Positions 1 through 8,442 of a DNA stretch of 64,000 nucleotides are shown here, in pieces. This DNA is from Xanthobacteraceae bacterium. Lineage in GTDB: Bacteria > Pseudomonadota > Alphaproteobacteria > Rhizobiales > Xanthobacteraceae. The DNA lies in contig JAHBZB010000001.1 in assembly GCA_019635635.1 (NCBI GenBank), forward strand, positions 992,001-1,056,000, written 5' to 3'. How positions within the stretch are numbered: the stretch's first letter is position 1; the number at the start of each line of letters is the position of its first letter. The position numbers and the translations under genes are program-made. The notes beneath the pieces were generated by a model. The model was given only the letters and a program-made list of their open reading frames with translations. It was not told the origin of the DNA and ran no database searches.

Positions 1-249
1 GCCCGAGAGCGTGAGCAGCAGCAGCACGCCGAGATGCGCGCGGATTTTGCTCCAGTCGCGCCGCAGGAGCGGCCAGGCGAAGCCGATCAGGATCAGGAAC
101 GCGCCGCACCAGCGCACGAAGGAAAGCGCGAGCGGCGGCACGTGCCCCGCGGCATAGCGGCCGAGCACGATATTGCCCGCCCAGAACAGCGAGGTCAGCG
201 TCAGCAGGAGATACGGGCGGCCGAAAAAATCGCGCAGAAAAGATTGCAT
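1..249 (-). CDS. EamA/DMT-family transporter, N-terminal part (cut by window edge)
   Basis: The reverse strand reads from an ATG at 249 to the window edge without a stop, giving 83 residues that begin MQSFLRDFFGRPYLLLTLTS. The pattern is that of the first two transmembrane helices of a drug/metabolite exporter: LTSLFWAGNIVLGRYAAGHV, then SFVRWCGAFLILIGFAWPLL. The LFW-GxN--xGR signature after the first helix is typical of EamA repeats. The C-terminal three quarters lie outside the window, so substrate and completeness cannot be judged. The gene runs in the same direction as the SDR gene upstream of it, with 87 bases between that gene's stop and this start. Confidence 0.75.
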   Translation of the reverse strand, partial: MQSFLRDFFGRPYLLLTLTSLFWAGNIVLGRYAAGHVPPLALSFVRWCGAFLILIGFAWPLLRRDWSKIRAHLGVLLLLTLSG

Positions 250-336
250 GGAAAGAGCCGCCTTCGGTCAGGACGGCGGCTCTTACGAGAGTGGTTTTCG
301 CCGGTCAACGCATGCTGGCGGGGGGCGGGTATGCCG

Positions 337-1140
337 TTATTCCCCCGCCACCGGCAAGCTTACGTTCGCATAAACGATACCGCCGTCGACCGCGATGGAA
401 TTGCCGACGACATAGTCGCCTGCGCGCGAAGCGAGGTAAATCGCAATGCCCGCCATGTCCTCGTCGGTGCCGATGCGCCGCGAAGGAATGCGCTTCGCGA
501 CTTCGCCGCCATGATCGCGCGCGGCCTTGTTCATCTCGGAAGCGAACGCGCCGGGGCAGATCGCGGTGACGTTGATATTGTCCTTGATCAGCTTTGCCGC
601 CATGCGGCGCGTGAGATGGATCACCGCGGCCTTGCTCGCCTGATAGGGATAAGTCTCGAGCGGGTTGACGGAGAGGCCGTCGATGGAGGCGATGTTGATG
701 ACCTTGCCGGGGCGCTCTTTCGTGGCCGCCGCGCGCAAGGGTTTCGCCATCGCCTTGGTGAAGAAGAACAGCGACTTGACGTTGAGGTCCATCACCTTGT
801 CCCAGCCGCTTTCGGGAAATTCATCGAAATCCGCGCCCCAGGCGGCACCGGCGTTGTTCACGAGAATGTCTATCTTGCTCTCGCGCTTCATCAATTCGGC
901 GGCAAGCAGGTTGCAGCCTTCGACGGTCGACATATCGATCGGGACCGCGATGCATTGGCCCGGATATTTTGCGGAGAGTTCTTTCGCGGTTTCCTCGCAT
1001 GGTCCCGCCTTGCGCGCGGTGATGTAAACTTTCGATGCGCCGTAGGCGAGATAACCGCTCGCGATCATCTTGCCGATGCCGCGCGAGCCGCCGGTGACGA
1101 CCGCGATCCGGTCTTTCAGCGAGAACAGATTTTCGAACAT
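337..1140 (-). CDS. SDR-family NAD(P)-dependent oxidoreductase
   Basis: A classical short-chain dehydrogenase/reductase of 267 residues. The cofactor-binding TGGSRGIG motif lies near residue 15, the structural NNAG is in the middle, and the active-site YPYQASKAA carries the catalytic Tyr-x3-Lys. The C-terminal GNSIAVDGG is the usual ending of beta-ketoacyl-ACP-reductase-like SDRs. I start at 1140 (MFENLFSLKDRIAVVTGG), because the reading frame upstream of that ATG encodes only a basic stretch unlike the family. The overall pattern is closest to RhlG-like or generic 3-oxoacyl reductases, and the substrate is unknown. The next gene downstream on the same strand is the truncated DMT exporter. 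Confidence 0.85.
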   Translation of the reverse strand: MFENLFSLKDRIAVVTGGSRGIGKMIASGYLAYGASKVYITARKAGPCEETAKELSAKYPGQCIAVPIDMSTVEGCNLLAAELMKRESKIDILVNNAGAAWGADFDEFPESGWDKVMDLNVKSLFFFTKAMAKPLRAAATKERPGKVINIASIDGLSVNPLETYPYQASKAAVIHLTRRMAAKLIKDNINVTAICPGAFASEMNKAARDHGGEVAKRIPSRRIGTDEDMAGIAIYLASRAGDYVVGNSIAVDGGIVYANVSLPVAGE

Positions 1141-1222
1141 GGAAAGGCCTCCCGATTTCCGCCGCAAGCTAGAGGCGCGGGAGCGCAAGTCAACAATGCC
1201 CGGATTTCGTTTCGCTCTGCGG

Positions 1223-2077
1223 TTACGTGCGCAGCTTCACCGTAATTGGCGTGAGCCACGGATCGGTGAAGCTGAAGCCGTCCGTCTGCGCAGAGGCCGG
1301 GAAGTCAGCGCTTTCGAGCCGCGCTTTCAGCGCCGCGATCGAGTCCGCATCGGGCAACTCGAACGTCATCTGCGAAAGGCCTGCGGTGGCAGGCGAGGGC
1401 GGCGGACCGTTGCGGCTTTCCCAGACGTTCGTGCCGAGATGATGGTGATAGCGGCCTGCGGAAAGAAACTGCGCGCCGGGAAGCGTCGCGGTTGGCGCAA
1501 AGCCTACGACCTCACCGTAGAATTTTTTCGCCTTCGCGAGATCGTCGACTTCGAGATGAACATGACCGATGCGCGTGCCCGCCTTCATCGGTTTTGAGGC
1601 AAGCATTTCGACTTCGGGTTCGGCGAGCAGACCCTTAAAATCAAGCGGACGGTTCGCCATCTGCACCTGATCGCCGCGCCATTCCCATTCCTCTCGCGGG
1701 CGGTCGCGATAAATCTCGATGCCGTTGTTGTCCGGATCCCAGAGATAAATCGCTTCCGAGACGAGATGATCGGCGGCGCCGAGCTTGACGTCGTTCGCGG
1801 CAAGCCGCGCGATCACGGCACCGAGCGAGGCCCGGTCGGGTAGCAGGATCGCAACATGATAGAGGCCGGTCTCCCGGTAATCGCGCGGCGCGATCCCGGG
1901 CCTGAAATCGAGCCGGAGAATTTCGCTCCCGCCCGCACCGAGCGTGGCGGCGGTGTCGCTGCGCGTCAGAAGTTCGAGTCCGACCTTGTTTACATAAAAG
2001 TCGAGCGCGCGGTTCGCGTCGGAGACCCGAAGTGCCGCAAGACCCAGTCCGAATCCGTCCGGAAGCCTGTCGTTCAT
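1223..2077 (-). CDS. VOC-family ring-cleavage dioxygenase (CatE-like)
   Basis: 284 residues forming two vicinal-oxygen-chelate modules. Module 1 runs from [20 protein letters not shown] to [15 protein letters not shown]; module 2 runs from [20 protein letters not shown] to TFTDPW near the C-terminus. The length and the EIYRDRP-EEWEW junction match the two-domain catechol 2,3-dioxygenase family typified by Bacillus CatE/YfiE. Candidate metal ligands include the His in GHVHLEV and one of those in HHHLGTN. Such enzymes open catecholic rings, but the real substrate cannot be read here. The start at 2077 ([10 protein letters not shown]) is chosen because the upstream frame overlaps purA in antisense. 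It is transcribed divergently from purA. Confidence 0.85.
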   Translation of the reverse strand: MNDRLPDGFGLGLAALRVSDANRALDFYVNKVGLELLTRSDTAATLGAGGSEILRLDFRPGIAPRDYRETGLYHVAILLPDRASLGAVIARLAANDVKLGAADHLVSEAIYLWDPDNNGIEIYRDRPREEWEWRGDQVQMANRPLDFKGLLAEPEVEMLASKPMKAGTRIGHVHLEVDDLAKAKKFYGEVVGFAPTATLPGAQFLSAGRYHHHLGTNVWESRNGPPPSPATAGLSQMTFELPDADSIAALKARLESADFPASAQTDGFSFTDPWLTPITVKLRT

Positions 2078-2236
2078 GATTGCCTTTCCTCGCGGGTGAG
2101 ATCGGATGCCGCAGGGGAGCCCGCAAGGCCTGAATCCTTGCATTCGCGCGCAATTCCGCGGGCAAAACAGGCTTGTGGACGCAGAAAGCCCGTTTTTCTT
2201 GCCTCGACCGGGCCGATTGGCTACGAACTTGCGCAC

Positions 2237-2261
2237 ACCCCGGCCATCTCTGTGCCGGGGT
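2237..2261 (+). terminator. GC-rich hairpin followed by T-rich run, just upstream of purA
   Basis: An 8-bp perfect inverted repeat, ACCCCGGC / GCCGGGGT, with a 9-base loop is followed by TTTCT. It lies 29 bases before the purA start codon. No gene ends upstream of it on this strand, because the neighbour is divergent. It is therefore either a leftover terminator of a lost upstream gene or a hairpin in the purA leader. Confidence 0.45.
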
Positions 2262-2290
2262 TTCTGTTGAGCGGCCTTGGAGAAAAATCG

Positions 2291-3583
2291 GTGTCGAACG
2301 TGGTGGTCGTCGGCTCGCAATGGGGCGACGAGGGCAAAGGCAAGATCGTCGACTGGCTCTCGCAGCAGGCCGACGTCGTGGTCCGCTTTCAGGGCGGACA
2401 CAATGCCGGGCATACTCTCGTCATCGGCGGCAAAACCTACAAGCTCTCGCTGTTGCCATCCGGGGTCGTCCGCAAGGACAAGCTCGGCATGATCGGCAAC
2501 GGCGTGGTGCTCGATCCGCATGCGCTGGTCAGCGAAATCGATCGTCTTGCGGGGCAGGGCGTGGAGATTTCGCCGAAGAATTTGAAGATCGCGGAAAATA
2601 CCTCGCTGATCCTTTCTCTCCATCGCGAGCTCGACGGTCTGCGCGAAGGCGCGGGACCGGGCCTGAAGATCGGCACCACCAAGCGCGGCATCGGCCCCGC
2701 TTATGAAGACAAAGTCGGCCGCCGTTCGATCCGGCTCATGGATCTCGCGGAGCCCGCCTCGCTCGACGCGAAACTCGACCGCCTGCTCGATCATCACAAT
2801 GCGATCCGCCGCGGTTTGCAGCTCGAAGAAATCAAGCGCGAAACGCTGCGCGAGGAATTGCTTTCGGTCGCGCCGCGCGTGCTGCCGTTCATGGATCGCG
2901 TCTGGTATCTGCTCGACGAGTCCCGCCGCCGGGGCGACCGCATCCTGTTCGAGGGCGCGCAAGGCGCGCTGCTCGATGTCGATCACGGCACCTATCCCTT
3001 CGTGACCTCGTCGAACACGGTCGCGGCGCAGGCGGCGACCGGTTCCGGCCTCGGCCCGAACGCGCTCGGCTATGTGCTCGGCATTACCAAGGCCTACACC
3101 ACCCGCGTCGGCGAGGGTCCTTTTCCGACCGAGTTGCAGGACGAGACCGGGAAGCGGCTCGGCGAGCGCGGCCACGAGTTCGGCACGGTTACGGGCCGTC
3201 CACGCCGCTGCGGCTGGTTCGACGCCGTGCTGGTGCGGCAGGCCGTCCGGACCGGAGGTATTCAGGGCATCGCGCTGACCAAGCTCGACGTGCTGGATGG
3301 CCTGAATCCGCTGAAAGTTTGCGTGGGTTATCGACTGAAAGGCCACGATATGGATTACTTGCCGGCGAGCCAGGGCGCGCAGGCGCAGGTCGAGCCGGTC
3401 TACGAGGAAATCGAGGGCTGGCAGTCATCGACACGCGGCGCGCGCTCTTGGGCGGATTTGCCAGCGGCGGCGGTCAAATACGTGCGGAGAATCGAAGAAT
3501 TGATCGACTGCCCGGTGGCGCTGGTTTCGACCAGTCCGGAGCGGGAAGACACGATTCTGGTCCAAAATCCGTTCGAATCGTGA
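2291..3583 (+). CDS. purA: Adenylosuccinate synthetase
   Basis: 430 residues, the normal length for PurA, which joins IMP and aspartate using GTP in the first step from IMP to AMP. The N-terminal [11 protein letters not shown] is the glycine-rich phosphate-binding loop with the catalytic Asp, GGHNAGHT follows, and [25 protein letters not shown] and the guanine-recognition TKLDVLDGL are all present. The start is a GTG at 2291 (read [18 protein letters not shown]), preceded by GGAG at 2279-2282. In-frame codons further upstream are an extension across the divergent intergenic region and are not plausible protein. A G+C-rich hairpin lies directly upstream of the ribosome-binding site. Confidence 0.97.
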   Translation: MSNVVVVGSQWGDEGKGKIVDWLSQQADVVVRFQGGHNAGHTLVIGGKTYKLSLLPSGVVRKDKLGMIGNGVVLDPHALVSEIDRLAGQGVEISPKNLKIAENTSLILSLHRELDGLREGAGPGLKIGTTKRGIGPAYEDKVGRRSIRLMDLAEPASLDAKLDRLLDHHNAIRRGLQLEEIKRETLREELLSVAPRVLPFMDRVWYLLDESRRRGDRILFEGAQGALLDVDHGTYPFVTSSNTVAAQAATGSGLGPNALGYVLGITKAYTTRVGEGPFPTELQDETGKRLGERGHEFGTVTGRPRRCGWFDAVLVRQAVRTGGIQGIALTKLDVLDGLNPLKVCVGYRLKGHDMDYLPASQGAQAQVEPVYEEIEGWQSSTRGARSWADLPAAAVKYVRRIEELIDCPVALVSTSPEREDTILVQNPFES

Positions 3584-3625
3584 GGCAACGATTTCTTGAG
3601 TAGTGCGTTGAGATAACCGGGGCCA

Positions 3626-4954
3626 ATGACCGATTACCGTCCATTGTTGTCGCGTGCAGTCGCGGGGCTAGACCCGAATACTGGGGAAGCGCGCCGAGCG
3701 GTCTATGACCGCGCGCGGACCGCGCTGGTCAATCAGCTTCGCGGCTTGAACCCGCCGCTTGCTGAGGCCGACATCACCCGCGAGCGCCTGGCGCTGGAAG
3801 ACGCGATCCGCAAGGTCGAAGGCGAGGCTGCCGTCGCGCCGCCGCCTGCGCGTAGCGCACCGCGCCCGGAGATGCCGCCGCGCGGCGAGCATCCGCCCCG
3901 TCCGGCACAGCCGTCCCGTCCGGCGCCGTCGCCGCGCAGTGCCCCGCCGCCCATGCCTCCCCGCAGTGCTCCGGCTCCGCATCCGCAGGAAGAAGCGGCG
4001 CTCCCGCAAGAGCCTTCGTTCGAGCCCGAGACGCCGCCGCAGCGCGATCCGCGTGCGCCGCGCGGTCCGGCCGGGCGGCCCGATCCGCGCGGGCCTGCGC
4101 CGCAGGGACGCGTCGATCCTTTACAGCGGCCGCGTCCGTTGCGTGGGCGCGGTGCCGCCGACGCGATGCGCAACGATGCGCGCCGCGCCACGCGAACCAA
4201 ACTCATCGTATTCGGAATCGTATTCGGGCTGCTCATTCTCGCCGGTGTCGTCGGCTATGTGCATCGCGACCGCATCCTCTCGCTGATCGCGGGCGGGGCG
4301 ACAACCACGACCGCGCAGAACAATGAGCAGGCGCCGACGCAGCCCGACAAAGCGAACGACCGCGTGCCGCAGCCGCAAAACCAGCAGACGCAGGCGCCGC
4401 AGACCACGCAGCCGACGGCCGGCTCCAACCGCGCGATGCTGTTCGAGGAAAATCCGGGCAGCCAGCAGTTCACCACGATCAACGGCACCGTGAGCTGGCG
4501 CACCGAAACCGTAAATCCCGGTCCCGGCAGTTCGCCGGAACTCGGCATCCGCATCGACATCGATATTCCGGACCGCAAGATGCAGGTCACGGTGACGATC
4601 CGGCGCAATCCGGACGCGTCGCTGCCGGCGACGCATTACATCGAGGTGCAGTTCACCGGAAACGACAGCTTCGGCGGCGTCGCGCAGGTGCCGGTCATCC
4701 GCATGAAGAACAATGAGTCCGCGCAAGGCATTCCGCTCGCCGGCGTCAGCGCGCGCGTGATGCAGGGCTTCTTCCTGATCGGCCTCTCGGCCGCCGAAAC
4801 CGACCGCGACCGCAATCTTCAACTCATGAAGACGCTGAGCTGGCTCGACATTCCGTTCATCTACAACAATGGACGCCGCGCGGTGATCGCGTTCGAAAAA
4901 GGTCCGGCGGGTGAAAAGGCGCTGTCGGAAGCGTTCGCGGCCTGGGGCAACTAA
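3626..4954 (+). CDS. Proline-rich single-pass membrane protein of unknown function
   Basis: 442 residues in four parts. Residues 1-70 form a helical module (MTDYRPLLSRAVAGL, then RARTALVNQLRG). Residues 70-185 are disordered and extremely Pro/Arg-rich. One transmembrane helix at about 190-213 (KLIVFGIVFGLLILAGVVGY) follows. After a Gln/Pro/Thr-rich linker, the C-terminal 170 residues look globular, with alternating beta-strands. I infer a cytoplasmic N-terminus and a periplasmic C-terminal domain. It resembles conserved Hyphomicrobiales proteins of unknown role; I do not recognise a named family. The gene starts 42 bases after purA, may be co-transcribed with it, and ends at a strong terminator. 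Confidence 0.85.
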   Translation: MTDYRPLLSRAVAGLDPNTGEARRAVYDRARTALVNQLRGLNPPLAEADITRERLALEDAIRKVEGEAAVAPPPARSAPRPEMPPRGEHPPRPAQPSRPAPSPRSAPPPMPPRSAPAPHPQEEAALPQEPSFEPETPPQRDPRAPRGPAGRPDPRGPAPQGRVDPLQRPRPLRGRGAADAMRNDARRATRTKLIVFGIVFGLLILAGVVGYVHRDRILSLIAGGATTTTAQNNEQAPTQPDKANDRVPQPQNQQTQAPQTTQPTAGSNRAMLFEENPGSQQFTTINGTVSWRTETVNPGPGSSPELGIRIDIDIPDRKMQVTVTIRRNPDASLPATHYIEVQFTGNDSFGGVAQVPVIRMKNNESAQGIPLAGVSARVMQGFFLIGLSAAETDRDRNLQLMKTLSWLDIPFIYNNGRRAVIAFEKGPAGEKALSEAFAAWGN

Positions 4955-4976
4955 ATTCCCCGGCCGCAGTAGAAAC

Positions 4977-5007
4977 AAAAAGGCCGGGCGAAAGCCCGGC
5001 CTTTTGT
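4977..5007. terminator. Bidirectional rho-independent terminator
   Basis: A-run, GGCCGGGC stem, GAAA tetraloop, GCCCGGCC stem, TTTT run. It lies between two convergent genes (the proline-rich protein and rpoH) and can serve both strands. Confidence 0.93.
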
Positions 5008-5021
5008 CTTGTTCGGTTGCC

Positions 5022-5927
5022 TTACATCGCCGGAAGTGCTGCCTGCGGCGCTTCGATCTTGCGCATGCGCTCGACCACCGCCTTCTGCACTTTCTCGAAG
5101 GCGCGGACCTCGATCTGGCGCACGCGCTCGCGCGACACGCCGAACTCGGAGGCAAGCTCCTCGAGCGTGATCGGGTCGTCGGCCAGACGACGCGCTTCGA
5201 AGATGCGGCGCTCGCGGTCATTCAATACCGAGAGCGCGCCTTCGAGCGCCTGATGGCGGTTCGACTTCTCTTCGTATTCGGCGAGCTTCTGCTCCTGGCT
5301 GTCGCTGTCATCGACCAGCCAGTCCTGCCACTCGCCGGATTCCGAATCGGTGCGGATCGGCGCATTCAGCGAAGTGTCGCCGCCCAGACGGCGGTTCATG
5401 GAAATCACTTCGGCTTCGGTGACGCCGAGCTTGGTCGCGATCTGCTTCACATGCTCGGGCTTCAACTCGCCTTCCTCGAGCGCGGAAATCTGGCTCTTGG
5501 TTTTGCGCAGGTTGAAGAACAGGCGCTTCTGCGCGGCGGTGGTGCCCATCTTCACGAGCGACCACGAGCGCAAAATGTATTCTTGAATCGAGGCGCGGAT
5601 CCACCACATAGCGTAAGTGGCGAGGCGGAAGCCCTTGTCGGGTTCGAACCGCTTCACCGCCTGCATGAGGCCGACATTGCCTTCGGAAATGACCTCGCCG
5701 ATCGGGAGGCCGTAGCCGCGATAGCCCATCGCAATCTTTGCGACGAGGCGAAGGTGTGAAGTCACGAGCTGATGCGCCGCGTCGCGGTCGTCGTGTTCGC
5801 GCCAGCGCTTCGCCAGCATGAATTCCTGCTGCGGCTCGAGCATCGGGAATTTGCGGATTTCGGCGAGGTAGTGCGACAGGCCGCCTTCGGCGACTGCCGG
5901 GAGATTGCCGGTATAAGTACGGGCCAT
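5022..5927 (-). CDS. rpoH: RNA polymerase heat-shock sigma factor RpoH (sigma-32)
   Basis: 301 residues, full length. Region 2 carries the NVGLMQAVKRFEP and FRLATYAMWWIRASI motifs for -10 recognition and melting. The diagnostic RpoH box QKRLFFNLR follows. Region 4 has the helix-turn-helix LEELASEFGVSRERVRQIE for -35 recognition. It directs core polymerase to heat-shock promoters; in alphaproteobacteria there are often several rpoH paralogues, so this one may serve general stress. The N-terminus (MARTYTGNLPAVAEGGL) fits the family. A possible RpoH-type promoter lies upstream at 6005-6032. It ends at the terminator shared with the convergent neighbour. Confidence 0.97.
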   Translation of the reverse strand: MARTYTGNLPAVAEGGLSHYLAEIRKFPMLEPQQEFMLAKRWREHDDRDAAHQLVTSHLRLVAKIAMGYRGYGLPIGEVISEGNVGLMQAVKRFEPDKGFRLATYAMWWIRASIQEYILRSWSLVKMGTTAAQKRLFFNLRKTKSQISALEEGELKPEHVKQIATKLGVTEAEVISMNRRLGGDTSLNAPIRTDSESGEWQDWLVDDSDSQEQKLAEYEEKSNRHQALEGALSVLNDRERRIFEARRLADDPITLEELASEFGVSRERVRQIEVRAFEKVQKAVVERMRKIEAPQAALPAM

Positions 5928-6004
5928 TGAAGTCCCTCTTTCTCGGCCCCCGTATTGGCGGGCCGTCCCGCCGCTGCTTCATATAAGCCAGCGGCAACTG
6001 ACAC

Positions 6005-6032
6005 ATATAGGGAACGTCTTGGCGGCTTTAAG
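6005..6032 (-). promoter_or_regulatory. Candidate heat-shock (RpoH-type) promoter for rpoH
   Basis: On the reverse strand, CTTAAA is followed after 14 bases by CCCTATAT, about 80 bases before the rpoH start codon. This resembles the sigma-32 pattern (CTTGAA, 13-15 bases, CCCCATAT-like). It would make rpoH positively autoregulated. This is pattern matching only. Confidence 0.35.
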
Positions 6033-6075
6033 GTCCCGCAAATGAAATTTTTTTAACCCGCGTTTCGCAGCGGGA

Positions 6076-7077
6076 TCAGGCCTTTTTGAAAGATTTCTCC
6101 AGCGCGGCCAGTTCTTTCGGCAACTTACTTTCAAAAGACAGCAATTTGCCCGTGCGCGGATGTGAAAAGGCGAGGCGGTAGGCGTGGAGCGCCTGCCGGT
6201 TCAGGGCCGCGAGCGCGGCTTGTGCTTCTCGCGGCAGGAGTGCTGCCTTCGACTGGAAGCCCGCGCCGTAGACCGCGTCGCCCAAGAGCGGGTGGCCGGC
6301 CTTGGCGAGATGCACACGGATCTGGTGCGTGCGGCCGGTTTCCAATTCGCATTCGATCATCGAGGCGACCGGCTTGCCGTCGCTGCCGGGATATTTGCGC
6401 AAGACTTCGTAATGCGTGACCGCTTCCTTGCCGCCCTTCTTCACCGCCATCTTCACCCGCGAGCGCGGGTCGCGTGCGATCGGCGCATCGATGGTGCCGC
6501 GCTCCGGCTTCGGTGCGCCCCAGGTAAACGCAATGTAGCCGCGCGAGAGTTCGTTGGTGCGGCCGTGATCGGCGAACTGCTCCGAGAGCGAGCGGTGCGC
6601 CTGATCGTTCTTCGCGACCACGAGGAGCCCGCTCGTATCCTTGTCCAGCCGATGCACGATGCCGGGACGCTTCTCGCCCCCGATGCCGGAAAGCGACGCG
6701 CCGCAATGCGCGATCAGCGCATTCACGAGCGTGCCGGTGCGGTTACCGGCGGCCGGATGCACGACAAGCCCGGCGGGTTTGTCGATCACGATCACGTCCT
6801 TGTCTTCGTAAACGATGTCGAGCGGGATGTTCTCGGCGGCAGGCTTCGCGGGCTCTGCTTCGGGAATCGAAACCGAGATTTCGTCGCCCGCGTTGACCCT
6901 GTATTCGGGGTCTCTTACTGTCCGGCCGCTCACTTCGACTTCGCCTTCGAGGATCAGCGCCTTTAGCCGCGTGCGGCTGAGTTCGCCGATTTTCGCCGCG
7001 AGAAAGCGGTCGAGGCGTGCGCCCTTGTCCTCCGCGTTTGCGGAAATCTCGAACCGCTGATTGCTGTTGTCGCTCAT
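6076..7077 (-). CDS. rluD: RluA-family 23S rRNA pseudouridine synthase (RluD-like)
   Basis: 333 residues. An N-terminal S4 RNA-binding domain (ARLDRFLAAKIGELSRTRLK) is followed by the pseudouridine synthase domain, with DVIVIDKPAGLVVHP and the catalytic-Asp motif HRLDKDTSGLLV. TGRTHQIRVHLA and HPLLGDAVYG near the end are family signatures. RluD modifies helix 69 of 23S rRNA and is the best match by domain order and size, but RluC or another RluA member cannot be excluded. The start at 7077 (MSDNSNQRFEI) is used; its ATG overlaps, on opposite strands, the ATG of the next gene inside one CATG. Confidence 0.88.
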   Translation of the reverse strand: MSDNSNQRFEISANAEDKGARLDRFLAAKIGELSRTRLKALILEGEVEVSGRTVRDPEYRVNAGDEISVSIPEAEPAKPAAENIPLDIVYEDKDVIVIDKPAGLVVHPAAGNRTGTLVNALIAHCGASLSGIGGEKRPGIVHRLDKDTSGLLVVAKNDQAHRSLSEQFADHGRTNELSRGYIAFTWGAPKPERGTIDAPIARDPRSRVKMAVKKGGKEAVTHYEVLRKYPGSDGKPVASMIECELETGRTHQIRVHLAKAGHPLLGDAVYGAGFQSKAALLPREAQAALAALNRQALHAYRLAFSHPRTGKLLSFESKLPKELAALEKSFKKA

Positions 7078-7438
7078 GGCCGCCAAGAAAAAGAATCTTC
7101 CCGCGCAAGATACCGAAGTCCCGCTCGATCCGCAGCAGGAAGCGATGGTGCGCAAGCTCAAGCGCATGGCGGTGTTTTCGTCGATCCTGATGATCGGCGG
7201 CTTTCTCGCGATCTTCGCGGTGATCGGCTATCGGCTCTCCAATCCGGTCTCGGCGCCGCAGGCGGCCCCGATTCCGGCGATCACCAACGCGCTGCCCAAG
7301 GGCTCGCGCGTCATTTCGACCGCGGTCAGCGACGGCCGCATCGTGGTCACGATCGAGCGCGAGGGCAGGACGGAAGTGCGCGTGTTCGATCTCTCCACCC
7401 TGCAACTGCGCGGCACGCTGCGGCTCGAGCCGCAATAG
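7076..7438 (+). CDS. Small single-pass membrane protein (DUF6476-like)
   Basis: 120 residues if the ATG at 7076 is used. There is a basic N-terminus (MAAKKKNLPAQ), then VRKLKRMAVFSSILMIGGFL beginning a transmembrane helix at about residues 35-57, then a roughly 60-residue domain ending in short beta-strands (GRIVVTIEREGRTEVRVFDL). The layout resembles the alphaproteobacterial DUF6476 family, with no known function. A second ATG at 7145 has a better ribosome-binding site (AGGA a few bases upstream), would shorten the protein to 97 residues and would remove the overlap with the rluD start. The DMT exporter gene follows after 3 bases, so they probably form one transcript. Confidence 0.75.
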   Translation: MAAKKKNLPAQDTEVPLDPQQEAMVRKLKRMAVFSSILMIGGFLAIFAVIGYRLSNPVSAPQAAPIPAITNALPKGSRVISTAVSDGRIVVTIEREGRTEVRVFDLSTLQLRGTLRLEPQ

Positions 7439-7441
7439 CGC

Positions 7442-8281
7442 ATGGACCTCGTGGTCTTCTTCGCCGTGCTCGCGGGCGCGGCGATGCATGCGGGCTGGAA
7501 CGCGCTCGTCAAGACCGGCCTCGACCGCACCACTTCGATCTTTCTGCTCGCGCTGGTGCAGGGGTTGATCTCGCTCGCGCTCCTGCCGCTGTTCGCGGTG
7601 CCGCTTGCGGCGAGCTGGCCGTGGATCGTCGGCTCCGCGTTTCTGCATAGCGGCTACAAGATTTTCCTGATCCGCGCTTACGAACACGGCGACATGAGCC
7701 AGGTCTATCCGCTGGCGCGCGGCTCGGCGCCGCTGATCGTGGCGGTGGTCGGCGTGTTCGCGCTTGGCGAAGGGATAACGGCGACGAAATTCGCGGCGGT
7801 CTGCGCGATTGCGTTCGGCGTGATGCTGATGTCGTCGAAATTCGGCGCGGCGCAGGCGATGCCGAAGAAGGCATTGCTTTATGCGCTCGGCACGGCCGCG
7901 TTCACCGCGAGCTATACGCTGGCCGACGGCGTCGGTGCGCGGCTCTCCGGCACGGCATCGGGCTTCACGCTCTGGATGTTCGTCGGCGACGGCTTGCTGA
8001 TGACGCTTTACGCGCTTGCCGTTCGCGGGCGCGGGTTGTTCGCGGCTGCACGCGGCAATCTTGGCAGCGGTGCCGCGGCCGGCGCGCTTTCGCTTGGCTC
8101 CTATTGGATCGCGATCTGGGCCTTCACGCTGGCTCCGATCGCGTTGGTCGCGGCTTTGCGCGAGACCAGCGTCTTGTTCGCCATGCTGATCGCGGTCTTC
8201 CTGCTCGGCGAGAAGGCGAGCGCGCAGCGCTGGTTCGCGGCGGCGCTCATTCTCGCCGGCATCCTTCTGATGCGGATTTAG
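7442..8281 (+). CDS. EamA/DMT-family transporter
   Basis: 279 residues with about ten hydrophobic segments in two EamA repeats: the first starts LAGAAMHAGWNALVKTGL, the second ALGTAAFTASYTLADGVGAR. The sequence ends in the usual LLGEKASAQRWFAAALILAG of the last two helices. Such proteins export or exchange small metabolites across the inner membrane; the substrate is not predictable. It lies 3 bases after the small membrane protein and ends 56 bases before tRNA-Glu. It is a different protein from the truncated DMT exporter at the window start. Confidence 0.9.
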   Translation: MDLVVFFAVLAGAAMHAGWNALVKTGLDRTTSIFLLALVQGLISLALLPLFAVPLAASWPWIVGSAFLHSGYKIFLIRAYEHGDMSQVYPLARGSAPLIVAVVGVFALGEGITATKFAAVCAIAFGVMLMSSKFGAAQAMPKKALLYALGTAAFTASYTLADGVGARLSGTASGFTLWMFVGDGLLMTLYALAVRGRGLFAAARGNLGSGAAAGALSLGSYWIAIWAFTLAPIALVAALRETSVLFAMLIAVFLLGEKASAQRWFAAALILAGILLMRI

Positions 8282-8337
8282 CGTAGATTTCCGCCGCTTG
8301 CCCGCTCGCCCCGCGCGCTGCTAGAACGCCCTCGAAC

Positions 8338-8412
8338 GCTCCCTTCGTCTAGCGGTTAGGACGCGGCCCTCTCAAGGCTGAAACACGGGTTCGATTCCCG
8401 TAGGGAGCGCCA
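8338..8412 (+). tRNA. tRNA-Glu (CTC)
   Basis: Acceptor GCTCCCT pairs with AGGGAGC, the discriminator is G, and the CCA is encoded. The anticodon loop CTCTCAA places CTC at the anticodon, and the T-arm contains GGTTCGATTCC. All four arms fold. Confidence 0.95.
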
Positions 8413-8442
8413 ACGCAACCAGCAGGACGGCACGCCGTTCGA

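Noticed and set aside
34-1245. Long forward open frame of about 400 codons opposite the SDR gene
   Set aside because: It is antisense to a clear SDR and to the DMT exporter, is Arg-rich with no domain pattern, and is a typical GC-rich shadow.
2078-3346. N-terminal extension of the VOC dioxygenase frame across purA
   Set aside because: It is antisense to the well-supported purA and adds no recognisable domain; the ATG at 2077 gives the normal family length.
6034-6075. Rho-independent terminator after rluD
   Set aside because: A CCCGC/GCGGG stem is present, but on the rluD strand it is followed by A residues, not a T-run.
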